Of a DNA stretch of 64,000 nt, positions 1-12,200 are shown piece after piece. This stretch comes from Albula goreensis (taxonomy: Eukaryota; Chordata; Actinopteri; Albuliformes; Albulidae): assembly GCA_022829145.1 (NCBI GenBank), contig CM040745.1, positions 40,214,144 through 40,278,143 on the forward strand. Direction: 5' to 3'. The translations under genes and the position numbers were made by a program. The notes below the pieces were generated by a model. That model saw only the letters and a list, made by a program, of their open reading frames with translations, had not been told where the DNA came from and searched no databases. Numbering within the stretch: the first letter of the stretch is position 1; each line of letters starts with the position of its first letter.

Positions 1-92
1 TCAGTCTAACTGTTCCTCTCCCCCACAATTGTGATCCTGTGAGACTGTGTTTGACAGCACAGGCCCTGTCTAACTGCGTCTCTCCCCCACAG

Positions 93-249
93 TTGGATTC
101 TTGCTGTGCCACAGCAGCCTGAACACAAACCAGCCCTCCCAGGACCTGTGGAAGATGGCCCTGCGCAGCGGCCTGTACATCACCCTCATCCGTGACGAGG
201 TGATCAACATCCACAAAGTCACAGAGGACTGCTTTGACGGCCTCAAAGG
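93..249 (+). CDS. nckap1l: nckap1l exon (1st in window)
   Basis: Acceptor ctcccccacag precedes 93 and donor gtgggt follows 249. The exon begins with the last two bases of a codon and ends after two bases of a Gly codon. It encodes GFLLCHS followed by [15 protein letters not shown] and [13 protein letters not shown], typical of the family around residue 245 of the full protein. Confidence 0.9.
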
Positions 250-3200
250 GTGGGTCATCCGTTTACTCCCTGTAGTCAGGCCCCAAGTGCAGAGAACAGA
301 AGCAGCCAAAGAGGCCCTGTGTGCATAAAAAACACAGCATTGGGTATACCCGAAACCCCCACAAAAAGCTGGTCATTACCTCCCCATGCCAAAAACAGAC
401 AGGTGTCACTATCTCTCTAAAGGTATACGGGCCATGCTTTGCTGAAGATAACCTTTCAGAACAAACACAACGAATAAAGTGCAAGCGTCTCTAACCAGAA
501 GTTCATATTTCCATTTCTTTTTTCCGTCTTCTCAAAAGGGAAATGGAATATAAACTGAAAAACAAACCCCACAATGAAAGCCAATGCAAATGTTCTTTAT
601 TTCGATTGGCTTTGAAAAAACAAATTACAAATTAAGTAAATTCCCAGTCTGGAGGGTTAGGAAAATGTATTATGTTTCATTGAGAGTTCACACATCATGC
701 TAAAGCACATTCGAACGCAGATTTTACTGTGTTAGCTTCACTACTCCTCTTTTTCTATTTTAGCATGTTTGACAGGCCCTGAATGTGTCACCCCTCCCCT
801 AGCACCCGCTACATTGCTTCTTCTTTGTGCTTTTGTCACAGATATAGCAAGAGGATTGCAGACATCAAAGAAGGCAGAGAGAATGTCATAGCAAACTGGT
901 AAGCATTTCAGTCAAAATCAAATATCTCTGCCAATGGAGTGCAGATTCTACAAACACAGAGGAAAGAAGTAGAATGATCTCAGTTTTTGTACAGTAAACA
1001 ATAATTCCCCTTATATTCCTTTTAACCTTTAAAATGAATCTCTTGTTGTGTGTGCCTGTGTGTGTGCTTGTTTATCTGTGTGTATGTGTTTGTGTATGCC
1101 TTTGTGTGTGTGTGTGCGTGTACGCATTCCTGTGTTTATGTGTGCATGTACGTGTCTGTACCTGTGCATGTGTGTGTCTGTGTTTGCCTGTGCGTGCATG
1201 TGCATGGGCATGTGTGTGTGTGTGTGTTGTGTGTTTGTTTGTGGGTTGAAGTGCGGCTATGCACAGAGAGAGAAGACACTTCTTGCGAAATGCGATAAAA
1301 GAGCTGTCCAAAGTTTTGGACGATGAACCAGGACTTCTTGGACCCAAGGTTTGTGTTTTTCCTCTAAACAGCCATATACTCCACAAAACAGCATTGCACT
1401 CTGCTACACTAAACAAAACTCTGCTCCACTTTCATAAAACAGAAAAATAACCCATTGCCCCACAGCTCATCTCCTCTTCACTCCACCTCAGTACTCTTAT
1501 AACTCACCCTTTGGTACTGTTGGAATGGAATCTGTCCACTAACTGTATTTTGTGTACTTCCCCAATTCCTTAGTGCAGATACACAAAGGTATATAGCATT
1601 ACCTTACAGGCATTTTGCTGACACCCTTATCCAGAGTGATGAACATTGTTTACATTCCACTCACCATCTATTTACACAGCTGGATATTTACTGAATCAAT
1701 GTGGGTGAAGTACCTTACTCAAGGGTACAATGAAAGTGCCCTACGTCAAACCTGTAACCTCCGAGTCACAAGGCCAACTCCCTAACCTTTATACTACACT
1801 GTAACCTGTGAGCTACAAGCCCAGCTCCCTAACCATTATACTACACTGTAACCTCTGAGCTACAAGCCCAGCTCCCTAACCATTACACTACACTGTAACC
1901 TGAGAGCTACAAGCCCAGCTCCCTAACCATTATACTACACTGTAACCTGTGAGCTACAAGCCCAGCTCCCAAACCATTATACTACACTGTAACCTGTGAG
2001 CTACAAGCCCAACTCCCTAACCATTATACTACACTGTAACCTGTGAGCTACAAGCCCAGCTCCCTAACCATTATACTACACTGTAACCTCTGAGCTACAA
2101 GCCCAGCTCCCTAACCATTATACTACACTGTAACCTCTGAGCTACAAGCCCAGCTCCCTAACCATTATACTGCACTGTAACCTCTGAGCTACAAGCCCAA
2201 CTCCCTAACCATTATACTACACTGTAACCTCTGAGCTTCAAGCCCAGCTCCCTAACAATTATACTACACTGTAACCTCTGAGCTACAAGCCCAGCTCCCT
2301 AACAATTATACTACACTGTAACCTCTGAGCTACAAGCCCAGCTCCCTAACCATTATACTACACTGTAACCTGTGAGCTACAAGCCCAACTCCCTAACCAT
2401 TATACTACACTGTAACCTGTGAGCTACAAGCCCAGCTCCCTAACCATTATACTACACTGTAACCTTTGAGCTATAAGCCCAGCCCAACATTGCCACCCCA
2501 GTGTTCACATGAGAGACACTAAGATGGTTAACAGTAATGATTTTGTTTCCTGCAGCAGTTTAATGTGTGAAGGGAAGTTTTGTGAATGTCTCAGCCTGTA
2601 TTTCCTTCTATGTCCCCAAAGGCCTTGTTTGTCTTTATGGCTCTGTCGTTCTCCCGTGACGAAGTCCTCTGGCTCCTACGACACTCTGAGAACATCCCCA
2701 AGACCAAAACCCCAGAAGACTATGTCGACTCGTGAGTTATATATAGACACATATCTGACATATGACTCACATCATCGTACGGTTTCTCATATTCTCCAAC
2801 CTCCCAGTAACATCAGTCTTCAGTCAATCAAAACGTACAGCCAAGGCCTAAATCAAAGAAAATGTCTGTACAGCTTTCCTCCATTTGCAAACGCCGAAAG
2901 AACGGGCACAAAAAAAACGTAGCTGAGATAAAGGCAACGGAAAAGAACGCTGGCTAGAGTGTTTGACTTGGAATGGTACGCCACACTAAAGGAATAACAT
3001 GCCGATCCATCTTTTCAAATGCATTTCTTTGATCCTTGTGGGAGCAGTTTCCCACTGTTTTATCCCCTGCCAATTTTATGTGCGCTGTCTCACTTTACGC
3101 ATTCACTCCCATACTATTAATGTCAGTACGGAACCCATCGCTGCAGCGCATGAAGCTCACTCACAAGGCTCGAGAAAACTGAACCATCTTCCCAGATAAT

Positions 3201-6200
3201 TACAAACAACAGTTATAATCTCTGAGTTGCTAATTAAATAACTGATTACTTTACAAGTGATTTACAAGCCTATCATGGGCCAAGTTAAGTCCATAACAGA
3301 GGAAAATAAAGATAAATCCAGTAATATTGTAAAAAGGACTCAATTGGCTATGAACCAGTACCAGTAAAATATACCGCTGAAGAATACAGTGAATAGCTTA
3401 AGCATTGCACAGTGTCACGGTTTTCTATTGTTAGATTGAGTCATAGGGGTGTGATAAATATAATGTAACATGTGACACACATGTGTGATGTGTAGTCAAT
3501 ACATTTTTTGAAATACTTGTACTCTTTATGTGCTCATAAAATTTGAAGAATCCTGTTGTCCCACAAACATTTTCAATTACATTTGTTACTATCCACAATA
3601 CATATTGTATGAGAAGAATTTTGGGTATTGGTAAAAGCAGATATTTTAAAGGTGTCTACAGAGTAGAAGTCTTTCAGATGAGCTGAGCGTATACAGCACT
3701 GGGAGTGAAGGCTGGTGTGTGGCTCTGTCCCACTGCAGGCAATTGGCCGAGCTGCTGTTCTACATGGAGAAGCTGAGGACCATGGTGACCAGGCACAGCC
3801 GTGTGTTACAGCGCTACCACGTGCAGTACCTGGCTCAGTTTGACGCATTGGCACTGAATGACACAATACAGGTATCCAGAGATGGCCATCACAGGCTTCT
3901 AGTGCTGTCTCAACATGATGACTTACTAAGGCTTATAGTGTTGTCTCAATATGATATCTTACTGAGGTGTATAGTGCTGTCTCAGACATGATGAATGACT
4001 GAGGTTTATGATGCTGTTTAGAGGATAAGAGGTTTTTAGAGCCATCTCAATATGATGAGGTTTCTAGTGCTGTCTCAGACATGATATCTTACTGAGGTTT
4101 TACTAGTGCTGTCTCAGACATTATGACTTACTGAGGGCTCTAGGACTGTGAATACTGTATTTCCAAGAGGTTCATTAACTCTGAGCAGTTGCTATGTAAC
4201 ATAGCTTGATATTTGGTTTAAATTAATTTTCTTCATGTAAAATACTGCAGTATATTTCAATATATTGTGAAAATAATTACAATATATTTACAATATGCTG
4301 CAGTATGTTCTATTTCTGTTAGTGTGGAATGAGTGCATATCCCTTTCTCAGCGACGCTCTCAACAATGCACTAGAGCTATTTAAAGGATTACAAATGAAG
4401 ATGAACACTGCAAAGAAGGTTTGATAATGATACGGTCTGTCACCTCTGTACAGAATATGAACGTTTGCCCGGAGGAGGAGTCTATTCTGATGACATCATT
4501 CGTCTCTCAGCTGTCTGCGATGACGATAAAGCAAGGTGAGAGAGGTGAACGCTGCTGTCAGGTGGCCCATCTGTCACTTGGAGACAGTTTCATCGGTGAC
4601 ACACCTGTGTGTTTATCTGTTTGCAGTGGAAAATGGCGAGCAGTTTGACTTCAGGGCCCTTAGGCTGGACTGGTTGAGACTGCAGGTACAGTCTATATTC
4701 CCACTACCCTTGCAGTACACACAGGTGCACAGCCACAAACCTACTATGACTACTTCAACTCTTTTGACGCGAGTACAAATTTGAGAGCACACTTGTAAAT
4801 CTTCGACAAAATCCATTTCTACCCTGTAGACACTGCACTGGTGTGCATGCAACAATTATGATATATACGTTTTGTAGGACTTTTTGTTATTATTTTATAA
4901 GACTCTCTGAACTGATGGCTCTACTGTACATTCTAGGCTTACACCAGCATCTGTAAGGCGCCTCTGCCCCTGCGAGACTATCCAGACTTGGCCAAGATCA
5001 TGAATATGACAGAGTTCCACACCAAAATGATGGACAGCTTGGAAGAACTTCTTCATGAAACCTCAGACCTCTCCACATTATGGTAAGTATATGTATAAGT
5101 GTATGTACCCTCCCAGCAGCCAAAATGCCAAGAACCTGACACCGCCTCCTTCCTGCCAGCCAATACTGTACATACATAGAAAAAACTACGCACAAAGGAC
5201 ATGGATGTCATACGGTTTTAGAGTAAACCATTATTATATGCTGTCAAAGACTTTCAAACTAGCGGTTTGAAATTAAATGTGGAGATGACAGGATGTCAAT
5301 TTCAAATTTAAATGTGTCAATATTTTTTTTGACCAGTGGATTTGTGATCCAGTGTTGAGGGCAACAGGATCTAACCTGCTGTTAGTTTGAGGGGGTGTGC
5401 TTTAAACATCACACAGGTTAATCCAATGGAAATATAACATAATAAGAGCAAGCAGCTCTTACTTCTCTCTTGCTTGGAATGTCCCCGACTCCATCTCCTC
5501 TCACACAGCTTCTACCCACGTACCTTTGAGAAGATGTTTTGCCAGAGCAGTGAGGAGGTGTCCATGCAGCGCTACCTCATTGCCTTTCCCCTCGTCTGCT
5601 CGCACTTTTCAGGTTGTGCTCACGACATGTGCCCAGAAGAGGTCAGTAGTGAGCAATGCTAAAATCCCAAACACCATATGCCCCTCATTACCTAGAGAAT
5701 ATGACATGCAGTACATTCTCATGCAGAACAGATCAGAAATGCTAAGGAAACCACCAATAAGAATGTGCTATCTTTCTGTTTTGTATTTCTAATTATGAAG
5801 TCAGTAACTATCAAAGCAAACTGCCTATATTTAGGGGGACATATAGACTATTTTTACACAGATCTCATTGTTGTTGTCCTGTGACACATCTAACATCAAC
5901 AGAAGGGCATAGAGAGCATTTGTTGAGCTCTTGGCATCAGTGTCTCTTAATGTCTCCTGTATTGTGCTGGATCTAGACGGCACCAATCGAGAAGAGGAGC
6001 CTCAGATTGTGCGTGACGTTCCTGGAGGAGATCGCCAAGCAGGCCTGCAACGTTGTCCTGGAGATATGTGCTGAACAGTGCAACCTCAATGATCAGGTGA
6101 AGTGAGACTGCAGCTCTGTGGATCAGTCTGTATTTTGACAAGTTGAGGTTTGAGGCAAATAACAGTTACAAAAATATGTTGTTTGGTAATGAAACAGCAG

Positions 6201-9200
6201 AATGACCCTCATGTGTTAACATGTACTGAAACATTGGAGATGAAAAGAAATGAAATGGCCTCTCTCCAAACCAGCCCAGGAGGTGGGGAAGTATCAAATG
6301 CTTGAACCACAGTGGGCTATCAGATTACCTGCAGCGTGCTGTTATACTGCAGAGGACTGAAGATAGCAGCTCACCAAAATGCCGTTCTTCTGAACGAAAT
6401 GTCCTTCCCATGCTCTCATTTTGAAAGCCTAACAAGAAACAACTACAGAAAAACAATAGGAGCTTCTCTTGGTTCCAGTATATAGTTGTGTGACAGGACT
6501 TAGACTTTCAGGGGTGTGGAATAAGAAAATGTCTTCATGAGTATTGACACAGTGCCATTGTCTCTCTCCACATTGCTGTTCAGCTGTTGGCCAAACACTG
6601 TGCTCAGACCATTAGCACTGCTCGCAATAAGAAACAGAAGAAGCCTATGGCCAAGAAAGGGGAAGTGCAGCGGGAAAAACCTGGAGCTGAGAGCCAGAGG
6701 AAGGACAGAGCCATCGTCACCATGTGAGAGCGCCACACTTGCCCTGCAGTGTGCTAACTGTGTGCTAACGTTGTCTGCCTCAGCTGGGTCCTGCAGTGTG
6801 CTAACTGCTAACATTGTCTTTCCAAACAGAACCCTGCAGTGTGCTAATGCGCTAACATTGCCTTTCCAAATACAGGCCCTACAGAATGCTCACACGCTAA
6901 CCACAGTCTGCCTTGCACAGGTCACACAGTGCTGCTCAAACTCAGTAACATTGTCTCTCCTAACACAGACCCTGCAGTGTGCTAATGCACTAACACAGTC
7001 TGCCACACACAGGCCCTGCAGTGTGCTAACGTGCTAACATGGTCTGCCTCACACAGGCCCTGCAGTCTGCAATGCTAACATGGTCTGCCCCACATAGGCC
7101 CTGCAGTCCGCAATGCTAACATGGTCTGCCTCACACAGGCCCTGCAGTGCACTAACACTAACACTGTCTGAAAACTGAAAATTGTATTTACTTCAACACA
7201 CTACAATCAGACTGATTTATGCAACCGTTTTTACAAAGCAACTGCCTAAACAGGTTGGAGGAGCAGAACTGCTGTTTAACTGTTAATAGTAAACATCTTT
7301 CACATTCTTTTTCTCTCTCTCCCTGCCTCCCTTCAGTATGGACAAGCTGCACATGACCCTGACAGAGCTGTGCTCCTCCTTAAGTCACTGTAATCAGTTC
7401 ACTGTCTGGGACCACATCGTCATTCCTACCGAGTTCCTGGTGGCCCAGCTTGAGACCCGCCTCTCAAAGTACTTCATCTGCACTCACCCAAACACCCACC
7501 CCAGCTCTTTCATGTGCCTTCCCAGTTTAGGTTTTAGTGAAAATACAGACGAGCCGCCCTTCTGTATGCTAACAACAGGAGATATTCTCACGTTTGTTTT
7601 GGTATTAAACAACAAGAGGTCATGTTGCAGCACATAACTGGGAAAAACAAGCATCTTATACTCTAAATTGTTTGATTTTCAGCTGCTAAATCATACTTTC
7701 ATCCATGACATCAGTCAATAGATTCACAAAGGTTCACATACTACTGCACAGAAAGGATAGTTAATCTGCTACAGAACTTGAAGTGTTTGATGTTGACTGG
7801 AAAACAATGTGCTGCATGAGTGAGAATATGTTGGCCTATTTGTAAAGCCACTCACTGCTGCAGCCATACCTCACAGCAGATAGACCACAAATACTAATGC
7901 AATAGCTCTATCACCTATTATAAATTGAAATTGAGGGTTTTAAAGGAATAAAAAATATTTTAGAATTTAAGAATGCTATCATCGTATGTGAAGACACAAA
8001 GAGAAGTTCACTGGTGATTATAGTATGAAGAAATGAATTGCTTGTAGTCACAAATGGCAAAATACATTTCTCATCCAACTAGCTAGACACTTAGCTAATA
8101 TATTTATCAATGTCTGATGCTAATCCCCAAATTATTAATGATTAGCCTTGTAGCTCACTGGCTTTGGCAAAACACTGAAGGGTCACTGTAAGACTGTAAT
8201 GCATCAATCCAGAGCAGTTCGGAGATTGTCAGCTCTACCTCTCACATAACACTATAATTTCATCAGTGTTCACTTTCTTATGCAAGACAAGCAAACAGTG
8301 TTGTAGCCTTTTTCCTGTTGGTATTTTGACATTCAAGAACTGCGAAAAGATATGAAGTATTGGCATCTGTTTTAAGGTTATGCTGTTATAAGTGTCTAAT
8401 GGGGTACATTCATCGAAAATCGTTACTAAAAGTGCAAGGCTGGGCTTTGAATAAAGCATTCGTTTGCCCTGAAACCAAAATCCTGTGGTCAAGCATAAAA
8501 CCCATGTAGTTGAAGATAATCAGTCACAGCCTGACTGACTAGATGCAGAGATATCAAAAGTACATCCGTTAGCGCAGCCCTACTCCCTGCGGCCTACACG
8601 GTTCATTGAACCTGCTAAGGACCACTTTGCCTGAATTGCTGCCTCTATGCTTTTTTGGCAGGATCATTGTGCAAATGGCCGGCTATAACCAGACCACCCA
8701 GGAGATCGCCCGGCCGTCGGACCTGCTGGCTGGAATCAGGGCCTACGCAGCCAGCCTACACACCCTGTCCCGCTATGTCAACGTGGACGTCACGCGGCTG
8801 GTGAAGAGTGTCCTGCTGCAGCAGACTCAGCCTCTGGACAGCCAGGGAGACCAGACCATTACCACCCTCTACACCACCTGGTAAGAGCTGAAACCCAAAA
8901 CATCTCAGCAGATCCCATTAAACATCAATAAAACGAGATACACAATAATATCAAAGAAGAACTTTGTTCTGTATATTGGTGAAATTTGGGTTTCTTTTTA
9001 CGTTTTCAGTAATCTTTCAGATTTATACTGTTATATAAAGTATTTTATATAATTATTTACCCAGATCACACACAAACACATACTTGCATGTGCATACACA
9101 TAAACATACACACACACACACACGCACATGCACAAGCACACACACGTGCACACACACACCAAATAAATGTTCAATCTGATCAAGAAATAATGCAGTAGCT

Positions 9201-12200
9201 GTTTGATCTTGAGTTTGGATTTTTGCATGAATTGAAAAAAGACTATATTAAAAAGTACATTATAAAGTAACATTATAATTGCAACACATTCATAATTGCA
9301 ATTGCAGTCCAGAGTAAACAATCCTCCCAGTATGAGATTATAAACTCAAACTCTCCGCACCTCCACAGGTACCTGGAGGGCCTTCTCCGGCAGGCCAGCA
9401 GTGCCATGATTGTGCACTGTCCCACAATGCACTGCTTCATCAACCAGACCACTGAGAACGAGCAGAGCTTCCGAGCGGAGGAGTACTCGGACATACCCGG
9501 TGAGAGCCCTACGATTTCCTCTGCCTCATCTAACCTGAGTCTTTAATCTGGATTTCCTACTCTCTCTGGGCTTATATTATAATTGTGGTATCGCCTTGCA
9601 GTTGGTTTTGTATGTATCTGGGAATTAATGAAAAACATGGGGGTGCATCAGTCATAAAATTTGTACATGATTTAAGAAAGACCAGAGTTGTATTTGAAAA
9701 CATGATTCACAACCTTGTGACCTCATTATTCAAGCTTGAAAATATATACCATATCTGTATCTTGTAGGTTCACAAAAAAGCTCTATGAGTCATTACATGA
9801 AAAAGGAAAAAGGACACGCAACAACCAGACTGCTATGCTATCAAAGTTCTTTCTGCCAGTGTGGGTGAAGTAGCTAACAAGCAACATCAAAAATACAGGC
9901 AAACTTTAGCTCTGAAATATAAGATCTGAAATATAAAAGCATCAGTAATGAGAACCTCTTGGGATTGGGGTGTGTCGGATAACTCAAAGTAATAGAATTT
10001 AATGGCTGAATCCCTTATTAAATACTTATTTGGAACTCTTATTAGATAATTATTAAATAGACTACATTTTACACTTATTTTGCAGCTACCAACAATCAAA
10101 CCAGCAACACAAGTTCCTGACAGTTAACACTGCTCACTTTCAATACTCGTCTATACTGGTTGCCAATAACTACAATAAATAACAGGATTTTCCTTACTAA
10201 AAAATAAAAACATTTCATGCCATAAATTAAAGTAGAAATGGAATTAACAGTTGTGCGCATATATTCAGAGAAACTGCGATTAATCACTATTAACCAAGAC
10301 AAGTATGAGACAGCAGGAACTCAAACCAAATGGCAGCCTTTTGAACAGGAAGCAACATTCAATTTATTATTTATTATTGCCTGCAGAAACAGTTATATGC
10401 AAAACATGTACAAGTGTTGTCAATTTAGGATTATGAATTGAACTGTGTCTGATGTATCAACCTTTCTGGTGGTGTGTGTTTGAGTGTGAGAAAGAGAGAT
10501 AAAGAGAGAGAGAGTCTATGTCCATGTGTCTGGTTAAGTGTGCAGAAGCTGATACAGCTTGTGGCTATCGATAGCACCATTGACAAAAGAAGCTGTGGTA
10601 ATGAGCAGTAAATAGTTTTGTTCTGCAATTAAGCCGCCACAGATAAGGGCAGAAACTATGAATTTAGTTGTGCTCACACTGTTTCTGTTTTTATTCATGT
10701 ATGTTCATATATTATTAAATGAAACATATGCATTATAAATTAAATGAACAAGCTATATAGTTAAATGGACTGCATATTTTGCATAAAGTGTTGCTGAATG
10801 CAAAATCAGCAGGGGTCAGCAGTGGTAGAGAGGGCGATTTTGAGTTAGCACTCCCCCCCATCCACCCAGCTCAAGGCTCTTATCGGCCTCCTCAGGCTCC
10901 TTGTTGACTGGACATGCTCATCGTTATTATTAATACTGGACACCAGCACCCAGAAAGAGGAAATTAAAGAGCAAAATTAAATTCGGTGCCCTGTCAACTA
11001 CACATTAACGACCAACTATACTTGCGTGTGAATCATACCGCTCATTTCCAGGTTGACTTATTCTGAAACTGCAAGAACATTCCTACGCAAAACAAAGTCG
11101 CGATTTGTGCTATGCTCAAAGGCTAAACAAATACGTTTATACTACTGCCTCCTCACCAACAACCCTCATGAACACTAAATCCATCCCTCTCCACCTGAGG
11201 GAATACCAAGCGCAGCTCATCCTCTCATCCCACAAGCAGAGAGTTCTTACTCCGCTCTGCCTGTGTTCATTTTAGCTCACTCACATATCTGTACAGCTCA
11301 CTGCCTGCGGCAGTTGGCTGGGCTCTCTGTCATTGTACATGGTATCTGGACACAATCTGTTTTGCAAACAGGACCAGGAGTCGCAGGAGGGGGTAAGTGG
11401 GTATAAATTATAGTCTTAATTGTGAAATCCCTCACTCTCTGGTGGGGGCACGTTCCGGGCGCTTTTGGGGGCAGAGCCATTGTTTGGAGCAGACTACATT
11501 ACAGTTACATTACATTACAGTCATTTAGCTGACGCCTTTATCCAAAGCGACTTACACTGACTTACACATACTTACCTTAGCCTACAGGCTGCCCCATACA
11601 GACTATTTCGCATATTCATCACATATCTCTCCTGCTTTTTTTCCGTTTTCACCCCTCCCCACCCTCTGCCAGGCTCCAGAAATGTGATGCTCAAGGCCTG
11701 TGGCATCATTAAGCCCTCATCTGTATTCAAAATTCAATGCCTGGCCCAGTGGAAAGGCCTGAACCAGAACGCCCTCGACAGATCCTACAGACGGATCCTA
11801 CGTCTGTCTAATTCTCACTCTGTCTCTCCCGTTCAGAGATGCAGGCGCTGGCTGAGCTGATCGGGCCCTATGGGCTGAAGTTTCTGAGTGAGAATCTCAT
11901 GTGGCACATCACGTCGCAAGTTAGCGAGCTCAAGGTAGCATTTCTCCGCTCAAGACACCACTTTCGTCAACGCAGACTAACTCCACTGCGTGCCCCATCA
12001 CAAAGTGACTGCTGCAACACCAGAGCTGGGTCATATTCATCTGGGAACTAGAAAATTCCTTAACATTATGGAAAATAAAACTACTCACCCAGAAATTCTC
12101 AACAAAAGTCCCGCTTATGTTTATTCTTTTTTTTTGTAAAATGTATCATTGAAAACTCTTAAAGTAAAAAAAATATGCCCAGTTTTGATATACTCTTTAA

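Noticed and set aside
1029-1416. Overlapping ORFs on both strands of the TG-rich tract
   Set aside because: Cys/Val- and His/Thr-rich low-complexity translations of a microsatellite; the only real coding part is the nckap1l exon 1252-1348.
1754-2482. Regularly spaced repeats suggestive of a CRISPR array
   Set aside because: The repeats are head-to-tail with no unique spacers, and the locus is an intron of a vertebrate gene.
6537-7037. 166-codon ORF crossing an nckap1l exon and the 44-bp array
   Set aside because: It is in a different frame from the exon and is kept open by the repeat.
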